64,000 nt of DNA from Rubrivivax sp. (GTDB lineage: Bacteria; Pseudomonadota; Gammaproteobacteria; Burkholderiales; Burkholderiaceae_C), in the NCBI GenBank assembly GCA_022843905.1, contig JALHMT010000008.1, positions 62,001-126,000 on the forward strand. Reading direction: 5' to 3'. This document shows, piece by piece, positions 10,665 through 20,291 of the stretch. Under the pieces are notes generated by a model. That model was not told where the DNA came from. It was given only the letters and a program-made list of their open reading frames with translations, and did no database searches. The first letter of the stretch is position 1. Every line of letters starts with the position of its first letter. A program made the position numbers and the translations under genes.

Positions 10665-11858
10665 ATGAACGTCATCCGCTTCGCAGACCTCATCGCAGCC
10701 GGCCGGGTGACCGGCAAGCGCGTCTTCATCCGTGCCGACCTGAACGTGCCGCAGGACGACGACGGCCAGATCACCGAGGACACGCGCATCCGTGCCTCGG
10801 CGCCCTGCGTGCGCATGGCGCTGGATGCCGGTGCTGCGGTGATGGTCACCTCTCATCTCGGCCGCCCGACCGAAGGCGAGTTCAAGCCCGCCGACTCACT
10901 GGCCCCGGTGGCCGCTCGCCTGGCCGAACTGCTGGGCCGGCCGGTGCCGCTGGTGTCGAACTGGACCGGTGGCGTCGACGTCGCCCCCGGCCAGGTGGTG
11001 ATGCTGGAGAACTGCCGCCTGAACAAGGGCGAGAAGAAGAACAACGAGGCGCTGGCGCGGCAGATGGCCGCGCTGTGCGACATCTTCGTGCACGACGCCT
11101 TCGGCACCGCCCACCGCGCCGAGGCCAGCACCTACGGCATCGCGCAGTACGCGCCGGTGGCCTGCGCCGGGCCCTTGCTCGCCGCCGAGATCGATGCCAT
11201 CACGAAAGCTCTGGCGCACCCGAGACGGCCGCTGGTGGCCATCGTGGCCGGCAGCAAGGTCTCGACCAAGCTGACCATCCTGCAGGCCCTGGCGAAGAAC
11301 GTCGACCAGCTCATCGTGGGCGGCGGCATCGCCAACACCTTCCAGTTGGCAATGGGCCTGCCCATCGGCAACAGCCTGGCCGAGCCCGACCTGCTGGGTG
11401 AAGCCCGCGCCGTGATCGACGCGATGAAGGCGCGTGGTGCTGCGGTGCCCATCCCCGTCGACGTGGTGACGGCCAAGAAGTTCGCCGCCGACGCCCCGGC
11501 CACGGTGAAGGCCGCCACCGATGTGGCGGCCGACGACCTCATCCTCGACATCGGGCCAAAGACATCCGCCGTGCTGGCCGCGCAGCTGAAGGCCGCCGGC
11601 ACCATCGTCTGGAACGGCCCCGTCGGCGTGTTCGAGTTCGAGGCCTTCTCGCACGGCACCGAGGCCATCGCCCGGGCTATCGCCGAGAGCAGCGCCTTCA
11701 GCATCGCCGGTGGCGGCGACACGCTGGCGGCCATCGCCAAGTACGGCATCGAGGGCGACATCGGCTACATCAGCACAGGCGGTGGGGCCTTCCTCGAAGT
11801 GCTGGAAGGCAAGACCCTGCCGGCCTTCGAGATCCTGGAGAAGCGCGCCAAGGGTTGA
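10665..11858 (+). CDS. pgk: Phosphoglycerate kinase
   Basis: Glycolysis/gluconeogenesis and, in autotrophs, the Calvin cycle: 1,3-bisphosphoglycerate + ADP to 3-phosphoglycerate + ATP. The 397-residue chain shows the substrate site ([38 protein letters not shown]) in the N-domain and the nucleotide site ([45 protein letters not shown]) in the C-domain, plus the terminal [15 protein letters not shown]. Length is normal. No clear ribosome site precedes the ATG. It heads a run of central carbon genes on the same strand (maeB, pyk), each spaced by 120-140 bases, so they may be separately transcribed. Confidence 0.97.
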   Translation: MNVIRFADLIAAGRVTGKRVFIRADLNVPQDDDGQITEDTRIRASAPCVRMALDAGAAVMVTSHLGRPTEGEFKPADSLAPVAARLAELLGRPVPLVSNWTGGVDVAPGQVVMLENCRLNKGEKKNNEALARQMAALCDIFVHDAFGTAHRAEASTYGIAQYAPVACAGPLLAAEIDAITKALAHPRRPLVAIVAGSKVSTKLTILQALAKNVDQLIVGGGIANTFQLAMGLPIGNSLAEPDLLGEARAVIDAMKARGAAVPIPVDVVTAKKFAADAPATVKAATDVAADDLILDIGPKTSAVLAAQLKAAGTIVWNGPVGVFEFEAFSHGTEAIARAIAESSAFSIAGGGDTLAAIAKYGIEGDIGYISTGGGAFLEVLEGKTLPAFEILEKRAKG

Positions 11859-11996
11859 GCCCGGCTGCCGCGCAGGGGCCGCATTGCCACCGTCTCGGTC
11901 GAAGGTGATTTCGACGCACGCACTTTCGGGCTCCGGGGATCGGGCGTAATCTCCGCCGACGCGCCGCCTTCAACAGGCGCGGACGGAGACAACCGC

Positions 11997-14312
11997 ATGG
12001 ATCAGCCCCTGTCGGCCGCCGAGCAGGCCCTGCGCGAGGCCGCGCTCGAATACCACCGCGCGCCCACCCGCGGCAAGATCTCCATCACACCGACCAAGCC
12101 GCTGCTGAACCAGCGCGACCTGTCGCTGGCCTATTCGCCGGGCGTGGCCTATGCCTGCCTGGCGATCGAGAAGGACCCCACGCTGGCGGCCGAGTACACC
12201 TCGCGCGGCAACCTGGTGGGCGTGGTCACCAACGGCACCGCGGTGCTGGGCCTGGGCGACATCGGCCCGCTGGCCGGCAAGCCGGTGATGGAGGGCAAGG
12301 GCTGCCTGTTCAAGAAGTTCGCCGGCATCGACGTCTTCGACATCGAACTCGCCGAGCGCGACCCCGACAAGCTGGTCGACATCATCGCCGCGCTGGAGCC
12401 CACGCTGGGCGGCATCAACCTCGAGGACATCAAGGCGCCCGAGTGCTTCTACATCGAGAAGAAGCTGCGCGAGCGCATGAACATCCCCGTCTTCCACGAC
12501 GACCAGCACGGCACGGCCATCATCAGCGCCGCCGCGCTGCTCAACGGGCTGGAGCTGGTGGGCAAGGAGATCGGCCAGGTGAAGCTGGCGGTGTCGGGCG
12601 CTGGGGCGGCGGCGATCGCCTGCCTGGACGTGATGGTGGGCCTGGGCGTCCGGCGCGAGAACATCTTCGTCTGCGACTCCAAGGGCGTGATCCGCGAAGG
12701 CCGCGCCGACGTGCGTGAAGGCAAGCTCGACGAGAGCAAGCAGCGCTACTGCCAGCGCACCGAGGCTCGCACGCTGGCCGACGTGGTGCAGGGCGCCGAC
12801 GTCTTCCTGGGCTGTTCGGCCGCCGGTGTGATGTCGGCCGAGATGGTGCTGTCGATGGCCGACAAGCCCATCATCCTGGCGCTGGCCAACCCCGAGCCCG
12901 AGATCCGCCCCGAACTGGCACGCGCGGCGCGGCCCGACTGCATCATCGCCACCGGGCGCAGCGACTACCCGAACCAGGTCAACAACGTCCTGTGCTTCCC
13001 CTACATCTTCCGCGGCGCCCTGGACTGCGGCGCGACGAAGATCACCGAAGCGATGAAGCTGGCCTGCGTGCGCGAAATCGCCGCCCTGGCCAAGGCCGAG
13101 ACGAGCGACGAAGTCGCGGCCGCCTATGCCGGCCAGGACCTGCGCTTCGGCCCCGACTACATCATCCCCAAGCCCTTCGACGTGCGGCTGATCCTGCGCA
13201 TCGCGCCGGCGGTGGCCCGGGCGGCCGCCGAATCGGGCGTGGCCACGCGGCCCATCGCCGACCTCGAAGCCTACCGCCAGTCGCTGGGCCGCTTCGTCTA
13301 CCAGACGGGCATGTTCATGCGGCCGGTGTTCGCGGCCGCCAAGGCCCACCCGGCACGCGTGGTCTATGCCGAGGGCGAGGACGAGCGCACGCTGCGCGCC
13401 GTGCAGGTGGTGCTGGACGAAGGCCTGGCGCAGCCGGTGCTGGTGGGCCGGCCCGACGTCATCCGCATGCGCATCGAACGTGCGGGCCTGCGCCTGCAGG
13501 CGGGCCGTGACTTCGAGGTCGTCGACCCCGAGAACGACCCGCGCTTCCGCAGCTACTGGGAGCAATACCACCAGCTGATGGGGCGCGAAGGCATCACCCC
13601 CGAGGCTGCCAAGGCGGCGGTGCGCCGGTCGAACACGCTGATCTCGGCGCTGATGGTCAAGCGCGGCGAGGCTGCCGGCCTGCTGTGCGGCCTGGTGGGG
13701 CGGTTCGACAGCCACCTGGAGCACCTGAAGACCGTCATCGGTCTGAAGCCCGGGGTGCGCACGGTCGCGGCGATGAACGCGCTGATGCTCGACAGCCACA
13801 CCCTGTTCATCACCGACACCTTCGTCAACGAGGAACCCAGCGCCGAAGAGCTGGCCGACATCGCGCTGATGGCCGCGGCGGAATTGCAGCGCTTCGGCCT
13901 GCCGCCCAAGGTGGCCTTCCTGTCGCATTCGATCTTCGGCTCGTCGTCGCGGCCGTCTGCCAAGCGCATGCGCGCGGCGCGTGACCTCTTCGTGCAGCGC
14001 GCTCCGGGCATCGAGTGCGACGGCGAGATGCACGGCGACGCGGCCTTGTCGGAGGTCGTGCGCCAGGGCTACCTGCCCGACAGCCCGCTCACCGGCTCGG
14101 CCAACCTGCTGGTGCTGCCCAACCTCGACGCCGCCAACATCCTCTTCAACGTGCTGAAGATGACCGGCGGCAACGGTGTCACCGTCGGCCCCATCCTGCT
14201 CGGCACGGCGGCGCCGGCCCATGTGCTGACCCCCTCGGCGACGGTACGCCGCGTCGTCAACATGACGGCACTGGCCGTGGCCGATGCGGCCGAGGGCGCC
14301 CACCAGGCCTGA
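11997..14312 (+). CDS. maeB: NADP-dependent malic enzyme with C-terminal phosphotransacetylase-like domain
   Basis: Decarboxylates malate to pyruvate with NADP reduction. The 771 residues form the large MaeB class. The malic domain at about 1-160 has the [15 protein letters not shown] and DDQHGTA motifs, followed by the NAD(P)-binding domain to about 420 ([23 protein letters not shown]). A PTA-like domain at about 430-771 ([46 protein letters not shown]) is usually inactive for acetyl transfer and acts as an acetyl-CoA sensing regulator. A ribosome site (GGAG) lies 10 bases before the ATG. Placement between pgk and pyk puts it beside the other pyruvate-forming enzyme. The 138-base upstream gap holds a 16-base segment repeated before fba. 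Confidence 0.95.
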   Translation: MDQPLSAAEQALREAALEYHRAPTRGKISITPTKPLLNQRDLSLAYSPGVAYACLAIEKDPTLAAEYTSRGNLVGVVTNGTAVLGLGDIGPLAGKPVMEGKGCLFKKFAGIDVFDIELAERDPDKLVDIIAALEPTLGGINLEDIKAPECFYIEKKLRERMNIPVFHDDQHGTAIISAAALLNGLELVGKEIGQVKLAVSGAGAAAIACLDVMVGLGVRRENIFVCDSKGVIREGRADVREGKLDESKQRYCQRTEARTLADVVQGADVFLGCSAAGVMSAEMVLSMADKPIILALANPEPEIRPELARAARPDCIIATGRSDYPNQVNNVLCFPYIFRGALDCGATKITEAMKLACVREIAALAKAETSDEVAAAYAGQDLRFGPDYIIPKPFDVRLILRIAPAVARAAAESGVATRPIADLEAYRQSLGRFVYQTGMFMRPVFAAAKAHPARVVYAEGEDERTLRAVQVVLDEGLAQPVLVGRPDVIRMRIERAGLRLQAGRDFEVVDPENDPRFRSYWEQYHQLMGREGITPEAAKAAVRRSNTLISALMVKRGEAAGLLCGLVGRFDSHLEHLKTVIGLKPGVRTVAAMNALMLDSHTLFITDTFVNEEPSAEELADIALMAAAELQRFGLPPKVAFLSHSIFGSSSRPSAKRMRAARDLFVQRAPGIECDGEMHGDAALSEVVRQGYLPDSPLTGSANLLVLPNLDAANILFNVLKMTGGNGVTVGPILLGTAAPAHVLTPSATVRRVVNMTALAVADAAEGAHQA

Positions 14313-14432
14313 ACTCGCGCCCGCTGCGCTCGCCGCCCGGACCGCCGCGCCGTAACCGCCCGGTAACCCGCAGCGGGCCGGCGGCGCGACAGCGCCGATA
14401 ATCCGCGCTTCCCCCTGTCGGAGCGCATCTCC

Positions 14433-15863
14433 ATGCCCCGTGCCACCAAGATCGTCGCCACCCTCGGCCCCGCATCCAGCGACCCGGAGGTGCTCGAACG
14501 ATTGCTGCGCGCCGGGGTCGACGTCGTCCGCCTGAACTTCAGCCACGGCAAGGCCGAGGACCACATCGCGCGCGCCGAACTCGTGCGCAGCATCGCGGCC
14601 AAGGTCGGCAAGACGGTGGCGCTGATGGCCGACCTGCAAGGCCCCAAGATCCGCGTCGGGCGCTTCGCCGAAGGCAAGGTGATGCTGGTCAACGGCGCGT
14701 CGTTCATCCTCGATGCGCAGCGCACCGAGCCGGGCGACATCGGCATCGTCGGCCTGGACTACAAGGAACTGCCGCGCGACGTTCGCCCCGGCGACACGCT
14801 GCTGCTCAACGACGGCCTCATCGTGCTGACGGTGGACACCGTGCGCGGCGAGCAGGTGCACACCTTCGTGAAGGTGGGCGGCGAGCTGTCCAACAACAAG
14901 GGCATCAACAAGCAGGGCGGCGGCCTCACCGCGCCGGCGCTGACGGGCAAGGACATGGAGGACATCCGCACCGCGATGGCCTTCCGCGCCGACTACGTCG
15001 CCGTGAGCTTTCCCAAGAGCGCCACCGACATGGAGATGGCGCGGCAACTGGCCAACGTTGCCGGCGAGCCCTACCGCCACAAGCCGGCGATGATCGCCAA
15101 GATCGAGCGCAGCGAGGCCATCCCGCAGCTCGAGGCCATCCTGCGTGCCAGCGACGGCATCATGGTGGCGCGCGGCGACCTCGCCGTGGAAGTCGGCAAC
15201 GCCGCCGTGCCGGCGCTGCAGAAGCGCATGATCCGCATGGCGCGCGCGCTCGACAAGATCGCCATCACCGCCACGCAGATGATGGAGAGCATGATCGTCA
15301 ACCCGGTGCCCACGCGCGCCGAGGTCAGCGACGTGGCCAACGCCGTGCTCGACGGCACCGACGCCGTGATGCTCAGCGCCGAGACGGCGGCCGGCAAGTT
15401 CCCGGTCGAGACGGTCGAACACATGGCGCTCATCGCGCTGGAAGCCGAGCGTGCCGACGAGGTCCAGCTCGATGCCGACTTCACCAGCAAGCGCTTCGGC
15501 CGCATCGACCAGAGCATCGCCATGGGCGCGCTGTTCACCGCGCACCACCTGGGCTGCAAGGCCATCGTGGCACTCACCGAGTCGGGTTCGACGGCGCTGT
15601 GGATGAGCCGCCACAACATCCACGTGCCGATCTTCGGGCTCACCTCGCAAGAGGTCTCGCAGCGCCGCATGGCGTTGTATCGCAACGTGCGCCCGCTGCT
15701 GATGCCGCAGCTGGCCGACCGCGACGAGGCGCTGGCCAAGGCCGAATCGCTGCTGGTCGAGAAGGGCGTTCTCAAGCCAGGCGACACCTACGCCATCACC
15801 TGCGGCGAACCGATGGGCTACCCGGGCGGGACCAACATGCTCAAGGTCTGCAGAGTGGGATGA
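14433..15863 (+). CDS. pyk: Pyruvate kinase
   Basis: Converts phosphoenolpyruvate and ADP to pyruvate and ATP. The 476-residue protein begins MPRATKIVATLGPASSD and carries the beta-barrel active-site segments (RLNFSHG, ADLQGPKIRVG, the AKIERSEAIPQLEAIL lysine region, MVARGDLAVEVG and TQMMESMI) and a C-terminal regulatory domain that includes LTESGSTALWMSR. Length fits the short bacterial type II enzyme. The ribosome site GGAG lies about 10 bases upstream. Its stop codon is the first three bases of a structured intergenic repeat. Confidence 0.97.
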   Translation: MPRATKIVATLGPASSDPEVLERLLRAGVDVVRLNFSHGKAEDHIARAELVRSIAAKVGKTVALMADLQGPKIRVGRFAEGKVMLVNGASFILDAQRTEPGDIGIVGLDYKELPRDVRPGDTLLLNDGLIVLTVDTVRGEQVHTFVKVGGELSNNKGINKQGGGLTAPALTGKDMEDIRTAMAFRADYVAVSFPKSATDMEMARQLANVAGEPYRHKPAMIAKIERSEAIPQLEAILRASDGIMVARGDLAVEVGNAAVPALQKRMIRMARALDKIAITATQMMESMIVNPVPTRAEVSDVANAVLDGTDAVMLSAETAAGKFPVETVEHMALIALEAERADEVQLDADFTSKRFGRIDQSIAMGALFTAHHLGCKAIVALTESGSTALWMSRHNIHVPIFGLTSQEVSQRRMALYRNVRPLLMPQLADRDEALAKAESLLVEKGVLKPGDTYAITCGEPMGYPGGTNMLKVCRVG

Positions 15864-15947
15864 CCCACCCCCGTAGCGCCTTCGGCGCTCCCCCTCAAGG
15901 GGGCGACCCCAGCGGCCGGGCAGAGCCCGTCCGCGGCGTCTGCTTGA
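15861..15947 (+). repeat. Structured intergenic repeat, copy 1 (after pyk)
   Basis: This copy starts at the pyk stop codon (TGACCCACCCCCGTAGCG) and folds as RNA into successive hairpins. They are AGCGCC-TTC-GGCGCT, then CCCCC-TCAA-GGGGG, then GCGG.CGGGC-AGA-GCCCG.CCGC with one internal mismatch. A diverged copy follows the trpS stop on the opposite strand at 25635-25801. In the first stem the other copy has GCGGC-TTC-GCCGC, a paired C/G swap that keeps the stem. It may end or protect the 3' end of the pyk message. Similar GC-rich elements are, to my knowledge, common between genes in Burkholderiales. Confidence 0.7.
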
Positions 15948-15985
15948 TGCGGCTTGGCGCTACCCTTTGCGGCGCTACGGTAGAA

Positions 15986-16891
15986 ATGAACATGATCGAC
16001 TCTTCAGCTTATGGCCCCCCGTTGCGCTCGCTGCCGCTCATCGCGCGTGGCAAGGTGCGCGACAACTATGCGGTGGGCAGTGACCGCATCCTGATGGTGG
16101 CCAGCGACCGGCTGAGTGCCTTCGATGTGGTGCTGCCGCAGCCCGTGCCGGGCAAGGGCGCGATCCTCACCGAGATGGCGCTGTTCTGGTTCGGCAAGCT
16201 CGGCCACATCGTGCCCAACCACCTGACCGGTGAAGCGCCCGAGAGCGTGGTGCCCGACGACGAGAAGCCGCTGGTGCGCGGGCGCTCGATGCTGGTCAAG
16301 CGCCTGACCCCCATCCCGGTGGAAGCCGTGGTGCGCGGGTACCTGGCGGGCTCGGGCTGGAAGGAGTACCAGGCCTCGGGCAGCGTCTGCGGCGTGCCGC
16401 TGCCGCCCGGGCTGAACAATGCCAGCCGGCTGCCCGAGCCGATCTTCACGCCGGCGGCCAAGGCGGCCGTGGGTGAGCACGACGAGAACATCTCCTTCGA
16501 CGACATGTCCAGGCGCATCGGCGCCGACCTGGCGGCGAAGGTGCGTGACGTCTCGCTGCGGATCTACACCGCGGCGGCCGAGCACGCGCGTTCGCGCGGC
16601 ATCGTCATCGCCGACACGAAGTTCGAGTTCGGTCTGGACGCACAAGGCACGCTGGTGCTGATGGACGAGGTGCTGACGCCCGACTCGTCCCGTTTCTGGC
16701 CGGCCGAGCAGGTGCGCGAGGGCGAGAACCCGCCCAGCTACGACAAGCAGCCCATCCGCGACTGGCTGCAGCGCGAGTATCCCGGCTTCGGCAGCACGGG
16801 CGGCCTGCCGGCAGGCGCGTCCATCCCGGACAGCGTGATCCAGGCCTGCGTCGAACGCTACCGTCGCGCGCAGCAGATCCTGGCCGGCTGA
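15986..16891 (+). CDS. purC: Phosphoribosylaminoimidazole-succinocarboxamide synthase
   Basis: Purine biosynthesis: joins CAIR and aspartate with ATP to form SAICAR. The 301-residue protein shows IARGKVRDNYAVG, MVASDRLSAFDVVL, VRGYLAGSGWKEYQ, the DTKFEFG segment with catalytic acids, and MDEVLTPDSSRFWP, all hallmarks of the bacterial enzyme. The ATG at 15986 is used (a second in-frame ATG at 15992 is also possible); the open frame runs far upstream into the pyk 3' end but is non-homologous there. purE and purK, often next to it in Burkholderiales, are absent here. It converges with the next gene at 29 bases. Confidence 0.96.
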   Translation: MNMIDSSAYGPPLRSLPLIARGKVRDNYAVGSDRILMVASDRLSAFDVVLPQPVPGKGAILTEMALFWFGKLGHIVPNHLTGEAPESVVPDDEKPLVRGRSMLVKRLTPIPVEAVVRGYLAGSGWKEYQASGSVCGVPLPPGLNNASRLPEPIFTPAAKAAVGEHDENISFDDMSRRIGADLAAKVRDVSLRIYTAAAEHARSRGIVIADTKFEFGLDAQGTLVLMDEVLTPDSSRFWPAEQVREGENPPSYDKQPIRDWLQREYPGFGSTGGLPAGASIPDSVIQACVERYRRAQQILAG

Positions 16892-16920
16892 CCCGGGACG
16901 GTCCCCGAGGCCTCAGCCCT

Positions 16921-17985
16921 TCAGACCTTCATCGCGGCGGCGACCGCCGGCAGGCCCTGTGCTTCGGCGTTGCGCCGCACGCTCTCCACCATCGCCAGCA
17001 CGCGCGGCGCCATGCCCACCGGCACCAGCTCCAGACCGGGGTGGCGGCGGCCGAAGACGCGGAACAACTCGTCGGCGAAGCCGTGGCCCACGTCGGCGAT
17101 GCCCGAGAAGTCGACCTCCGCACGGCGGAAGGCCGGCAGCCGGGAGGCCACGCGCTTGGCCAGGGCGCGAGACTCCAGCCCGGCACGTTCGTCCACCAGC
17201 AGGCGCAGCGGCACGACGGTGCGGTCGAAGTCGCGCGCGCCGGCGTCCTGGCTGTGGGCCTGCAGCACGCTGTCCAGCGTGCGATCGGTCGCCAGCTCGA
17301 TGGCCATGTAGATCGAGGTGCCTTGTCGGGCGATCGGCTTGGCGCGCACCCAGGCCGGGCGATCGAGGCAGCGCAGCTGGAATGCCGTGGCGTTGGCGTG
17401 CAGGTTGAAGAAGTCGGCCAGCCGGGCGGTGAAGAACAGGCCGTGGCCGCTGTGCTGCTCGGGCAGCGAGGTCAGCTTGCCCTTGCTCAGCTCGAACATC
17501 GCCAGCGTCGGGTCGTCGATGTCGAAGCAGCGTTCGATGCGTTCGAACACGCCGCAGCCGTCGTCGGACACCAGCAACTGCACGTGCATGGCCGTCTGGC
17601 GCATCGACACCGTGACCGCGCTGCCGCCGCTGTGGTCGATGGCGTTGTTGAGCAGCTCGCTGAAGGCGTGCTGCGCCATGCGCGCCACGTTCGCAGGCAG
17701 GTCGAAGAAGGGTGCGAAGTCGCGAGCCCAGGCGCGGTCCTCGTGCAGTCCCTGCAAGGCATAGGCCTGCACCACCTGGCGAAGGGCGCCGGGGCGGTAG
17801 AGCGGACGGCGCGGCGTGCCGTCCCGTCTCAGCCACTGCGCGGCTTCGAGCTTGCGCAGCAGGGCCAGCGCGCTGCGGCGCGACAGCCCCAGGCGCTCCA
17901 TCAGCTGCGAGGGCAGATCGTCGCCGTGCGTCAATGCGGCAGCGGTGATCCACTGGGTGCTCGATGCAAGTGTGCCTTTGCTCAT
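16921..17985 (-). CDS. Winged-helix / HATPase / DUF4325 regulatory fusion protein
   Basis: A 354-residue soluble protein with three parts. Residues about 20-75 resemble a winged helix (LPSQLMERLGLSRRSALALLRKLEAAQWLRR). Residues about 95-230 are a GHKL ATPase with N box ELLNNAIDHS (110-119), DDGCG (141-145) and G2-like loop HSGHGL (178-183), as in anti-sigma kinases. Residues about 255-345 match the STAS-like DUF4325 (VDFSGIADVGHGFADELFRVF). No histidine phospho-acceptor or membrane segment is present. The ATG at 17985 has GAGG upstream. The layout suggests a partner-switch kinase and its antagonist-like STAS domain in one chain with a nucleic-acid binding domain, but no target is known. It is divergent from fba. 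Confidence 0.75.
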   Translation of the reverse strand: MSKGTLASSTQWITAAALTHGDDLPSQLMERLGLSRRSALALLRKLEAAQWLRRDGTPRRPLYRPGALRQVVQAYALQGLHEDRAWARDFAPFFDLPANVARMAQHAFSELLNNAIDHSGGSAVTVSMRQTAMHVQLLVSDDGCGVFERIERCFDIDDPTLAMFELSKGKLTSLPEQHSGHGLFFTARLADFFNLHANATAFQLRCLDRPAWVRAKPIARQGTSIYMAIELATDRTLDSVLQAHSQDAGARDFDRTVVPLRLLVDERAGLESRALAKRVASRLPAFRRAEVDFSGIADVGHGFADELFRVFGRRHPGLELVPVGMAPRVLAMVESVRRNAEAQGLPAVAAAMKV

Positions 17986-18234
17986 GTCTGCCTCGTCTGC
18001 TGCGGGGGTGGCTGCGCTGGTTACAAATTGGTGCAGCGTCAGTGTCGGCCCGACGGCCGCCGTCTTGACCGCGAAAAGCGCCACGTTCGGGGCTCTTCTT
18101 CACCCCCGCTGCCCCGGTGGCCGGGGGGCGCCACCGTCTCGGTCGGCGGGTAAACTGTCCTTTGCTCACAGCGCGGCCGCCGCGGTCAGGCGCGGCTCAA
18201 GCTGGATCCACTTTCCAACTCCGAGAGCCCCACC

Positions 18235-19299
18235 ATGCCACTCGTTTCGATGCGCCAGCTTCTCGATCACGCCGCCGAGAACGGCTACGGGATTCCCGCC
18301 TTCAACGTCAACAACCTCGAGCAGGTGCAGGCGGTCATGACCGCGGCCGCCGAAGTCGGCGCGCCGGTCATCCTTCAGGCCAGTGCCGGGGCCCGCAAGT
18401 ACGCCGGCGAGCCCTTCATCAAGCATCTGATCCAGGCAGCGCTGGAGAGCTGGCCCAAGGTCCCGCTGGTGATGCACCAGGACCACGGCCAGAGCCCCGA
18501 CGTCTGCCGCGGCGCCATCGACCTGGGCTTCAGCTCGGTGATGATGGACGGTTCGCTGGAGGCCGACGGCAAGACCATCGCCAGCTACGACTACAACGTC
18601 GACGTCACGCGCAAGGTCGTCGACATGGCGCACCAGCTGGGCGTCACGGTGGAAGGCGAGCTCGGCTGCCTGGGCTCGCTGGAGACCATGCGTGGCGACA
18701 AGGAGGACGGCCACGGCACCGAAGCCACCATGACGCGCGAGCAGCTGCTCACCGACCCCGAGCAGGCCGCCGACTTCGTCAAGAAGACGCAGCTCGATGC
18801 GCTGGCCATCGCCATCGGCACCAGCCACGGCGCCTACAAGTTCAGCCGCAAGCCCACCGGCGACATCCTGGCCATCGACCGCATCAAGGAGATCAACCGC
18901 CGCATCCCCAACACCCACCTGGTGATGCACGGTTCGTCCAGCGTGCCGCAGGACCTGCTGGAAATCATCCGCCAGTACGGCGGCGAGATGAAGGAAACCT
19001 ACGGCGTGCCGGTCAGCGAGATCCAGGAGGCCATCAAGTTCGGCGTGCGCAAGATCAACATCGACACCGACGTGCGCCTGGCCATGACGGCCGCCATCCG
19101 CAAGTACATGGCCGAGAACCCGGGCAAGTTCGACCCGCGCGACTACCTCAAGCCGGCGCGCGAGGCGGCCATGAAGATCTGCCGCCAGCGCTACCTGGAA
19201 TTCGGCTGCGAAGGCCAGGCGGCCAGGATCCAGCCGCAGGCGCTGCAGGTGGTGGCCCAGCGCTACGCCGCGGGGGAACTGGCGCCGTTGGTGAATTGA
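18235..19299 (+). CDS. fba: Class II fructose-bisphosphate aldolase
   Basis: Cleaves or forms fructose 1,6-bisphosphate using zinc. The 354-residue length and motifs ([23 protein letters not shown] with zinc His and the catalytic Asp, [44 protein letters not shown]) are of the CbbA/Calvin-cycle subtype, which also serves glycolysis. A TAAACT hexamer at 18151-18156 may be part of its promoter. A 16-base segment ending 89 bases before the start is also found at a similar distance upstream of maeB. A hairpin cluster follows the gene. Confidence 0.96.
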   Translation: MPLVSMRQLLDHAAENGYGIPAFNVNNLEQVQAVMTAAAEVGAPVILQASAGARKYAGEPFIKHLIQAALESWPKVPLVMHQDHGQSPDVCRGAIDLGFSSVMMDGSLEADGKTIASYDYNVDVTRKVVDMAHQLGVTVEGELGCLGSLETMRGDKEDGHGTEATMTREQLLTDPEQAADFVKKTQLDALAIAIGTSHGAYKFSRKPTGDILAIDRIKEINRRIPNTHLVMHGSSSVPQDLLEIIRQYGGEMKETYGVPVSEIQEAIKFGVRKINIDTDVRLAMTAAIRKYMAENPGKFDPRDYLKPAREAAMKICRQRYLEFGCEGQAARIQPQALQVVAQRYAAGELAPLVN

Positions 19300-19300
19300 C

Positions 19301-19430
19301 GGCCCCCGGCCGCTCGGGCGGCCGCCCCCCGAGGGGGCTCCGAACCCGACCGGGGGACCCGGATCGGGTTCGGCCCGCTTCGGGGGCGCTGCTCCCCTGA
19401 TCGCCTGCGGCGATCTGTCCCCGGGGGCCG
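19301..19430 (+). terminator. Cluster of three hairpins after fba
   Basis: Three inverted repeats follow the fba stop. The first is around 19307-19322 (GGCCGCTCGGGCGGCC). The second is a long stem at 19340-19373 with 10 outer and 5 inner base pairs separated by one unpaired A. The third is a perfect 7-bp stem with a 3-base loop at 19399-19415 (GATCGCC-TGC-GGCGATC). No T run follows any of them, so Rho-independent stopping is uncertain; mRNA 3' protection or a repeat element are alternatives. Confidence 0.55.
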
Positions 19431-19578
19431 GTGGTTGCGAGATTCACCGTTGTGCGCTCGCGCGGGCAGGTTGATCTGGCGCAGTTCCGGGAACAGATCT
19501 TTACGCGGCTCCCACAGGGGCGATACGCCGCGGGCGCAACATGACTTCATTGCAATCACCACTCCTGAAGGAGTTGCC

Positions 19579-20145
19579 ATGAAGACTTCGATGTTGTCCT
19601 CCCTGCGCCGTCCTGCCAGCCTGATGCTCGGCACCTTGTTGATCGCCGGTGCCGGGGTGTTCACCCTGACGGCGGCCGAAGCCTCGCCCGGCGGGCGCCA
19701 CGGCGGCGGGCCTGGCCACGAGATGATGGGTGGCGGCATGGGGGGTGGAAAAGGCGGCGGCATGATGGCCGGCCGCGGCCTCGAGCGCATGCTCGACGGT
19801 GTCAACGCCACGGCTGAGCAGCGCACCCAGATCCAGGGCATCGTGCAGGCGGCGCGTACCGAGATGCAGGGCCAGCGCGAGGCGCGCCGTGCGCTGCGAC
19901 AGCAGGAGCGGCAGCTCTTCACCCAGCCCACCGTCGATGCGCGAGCCGCCGAGACGCTGCGCCTGCAGAAGATGGCGATGCACGACCAGGCCAGCAAGCG
20001 CATGCTGCAGGTCAAGCTGGAGGTCAGCCGCGTGCTGACGCCCGAACAGCGTACGGCGATGGCCGAGCGTTTGGCCCAGCGGGGTGCGATGATGGAGCGG
20101 CATCGCGCCGAGCGCGGCGCCATGGAAGGCGGCCGCCGGAACTGA
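19579..20145 (+). CDS. Spy/CpxP-like periplasmic protein
   Basis: A 188-residue exported protein with a signal peptide (MKTSMLSSLRRP..., hydrophobic core LMLGTLLIAGAGVF, cut near AEA). A Gly/Met/His-rich stretch follows (HGGGPGHEMMGGGMGGGKGGGMM, in pieces) that could bind metal. The C-terminal half is a charged helical region ending in the LTxxQ-type motif VLTPEQRTAMAERL. This matches the Spy/CpxP chaperone fold family. The start at 19579 has a strong GAAGGAG site. The two-component genes directly downstream suggest a Cpx-like feedback arrangement, where the periplasmic protein restrains the sensor. That role is inferred. Confidence 0.82.
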   Translation: MKTSMLSSLRRPASLMLGTLLIAGAGVFTLTAAEASPGGRHGGGPGHEMMGGGMGGGKGGGMMAGRGLERMLDGVNATAEQRTQIQGIVQAARTEMQGQREARRALRQQERQLFTQPTVDARAAETLRLQKMAMHDQASKRMLQVKLEVSRVLTPEQRTAMAERLAQRGAMMERHRAERGAMEGGRRN

Positions 20146-20291
20146 TTCCTGACGTGCGAGGCCGGAAGGCTTCGCACGTCTGCCGAATGACCCAAGCCCG
20201 CAACCCCGCGCGATCACCGTCGCCGGGGTTTTCGTGCGATGTCCCGGCGATGTTCTTTGCCGTTGCTCCCGACAGGAGGGATACGAAACGC

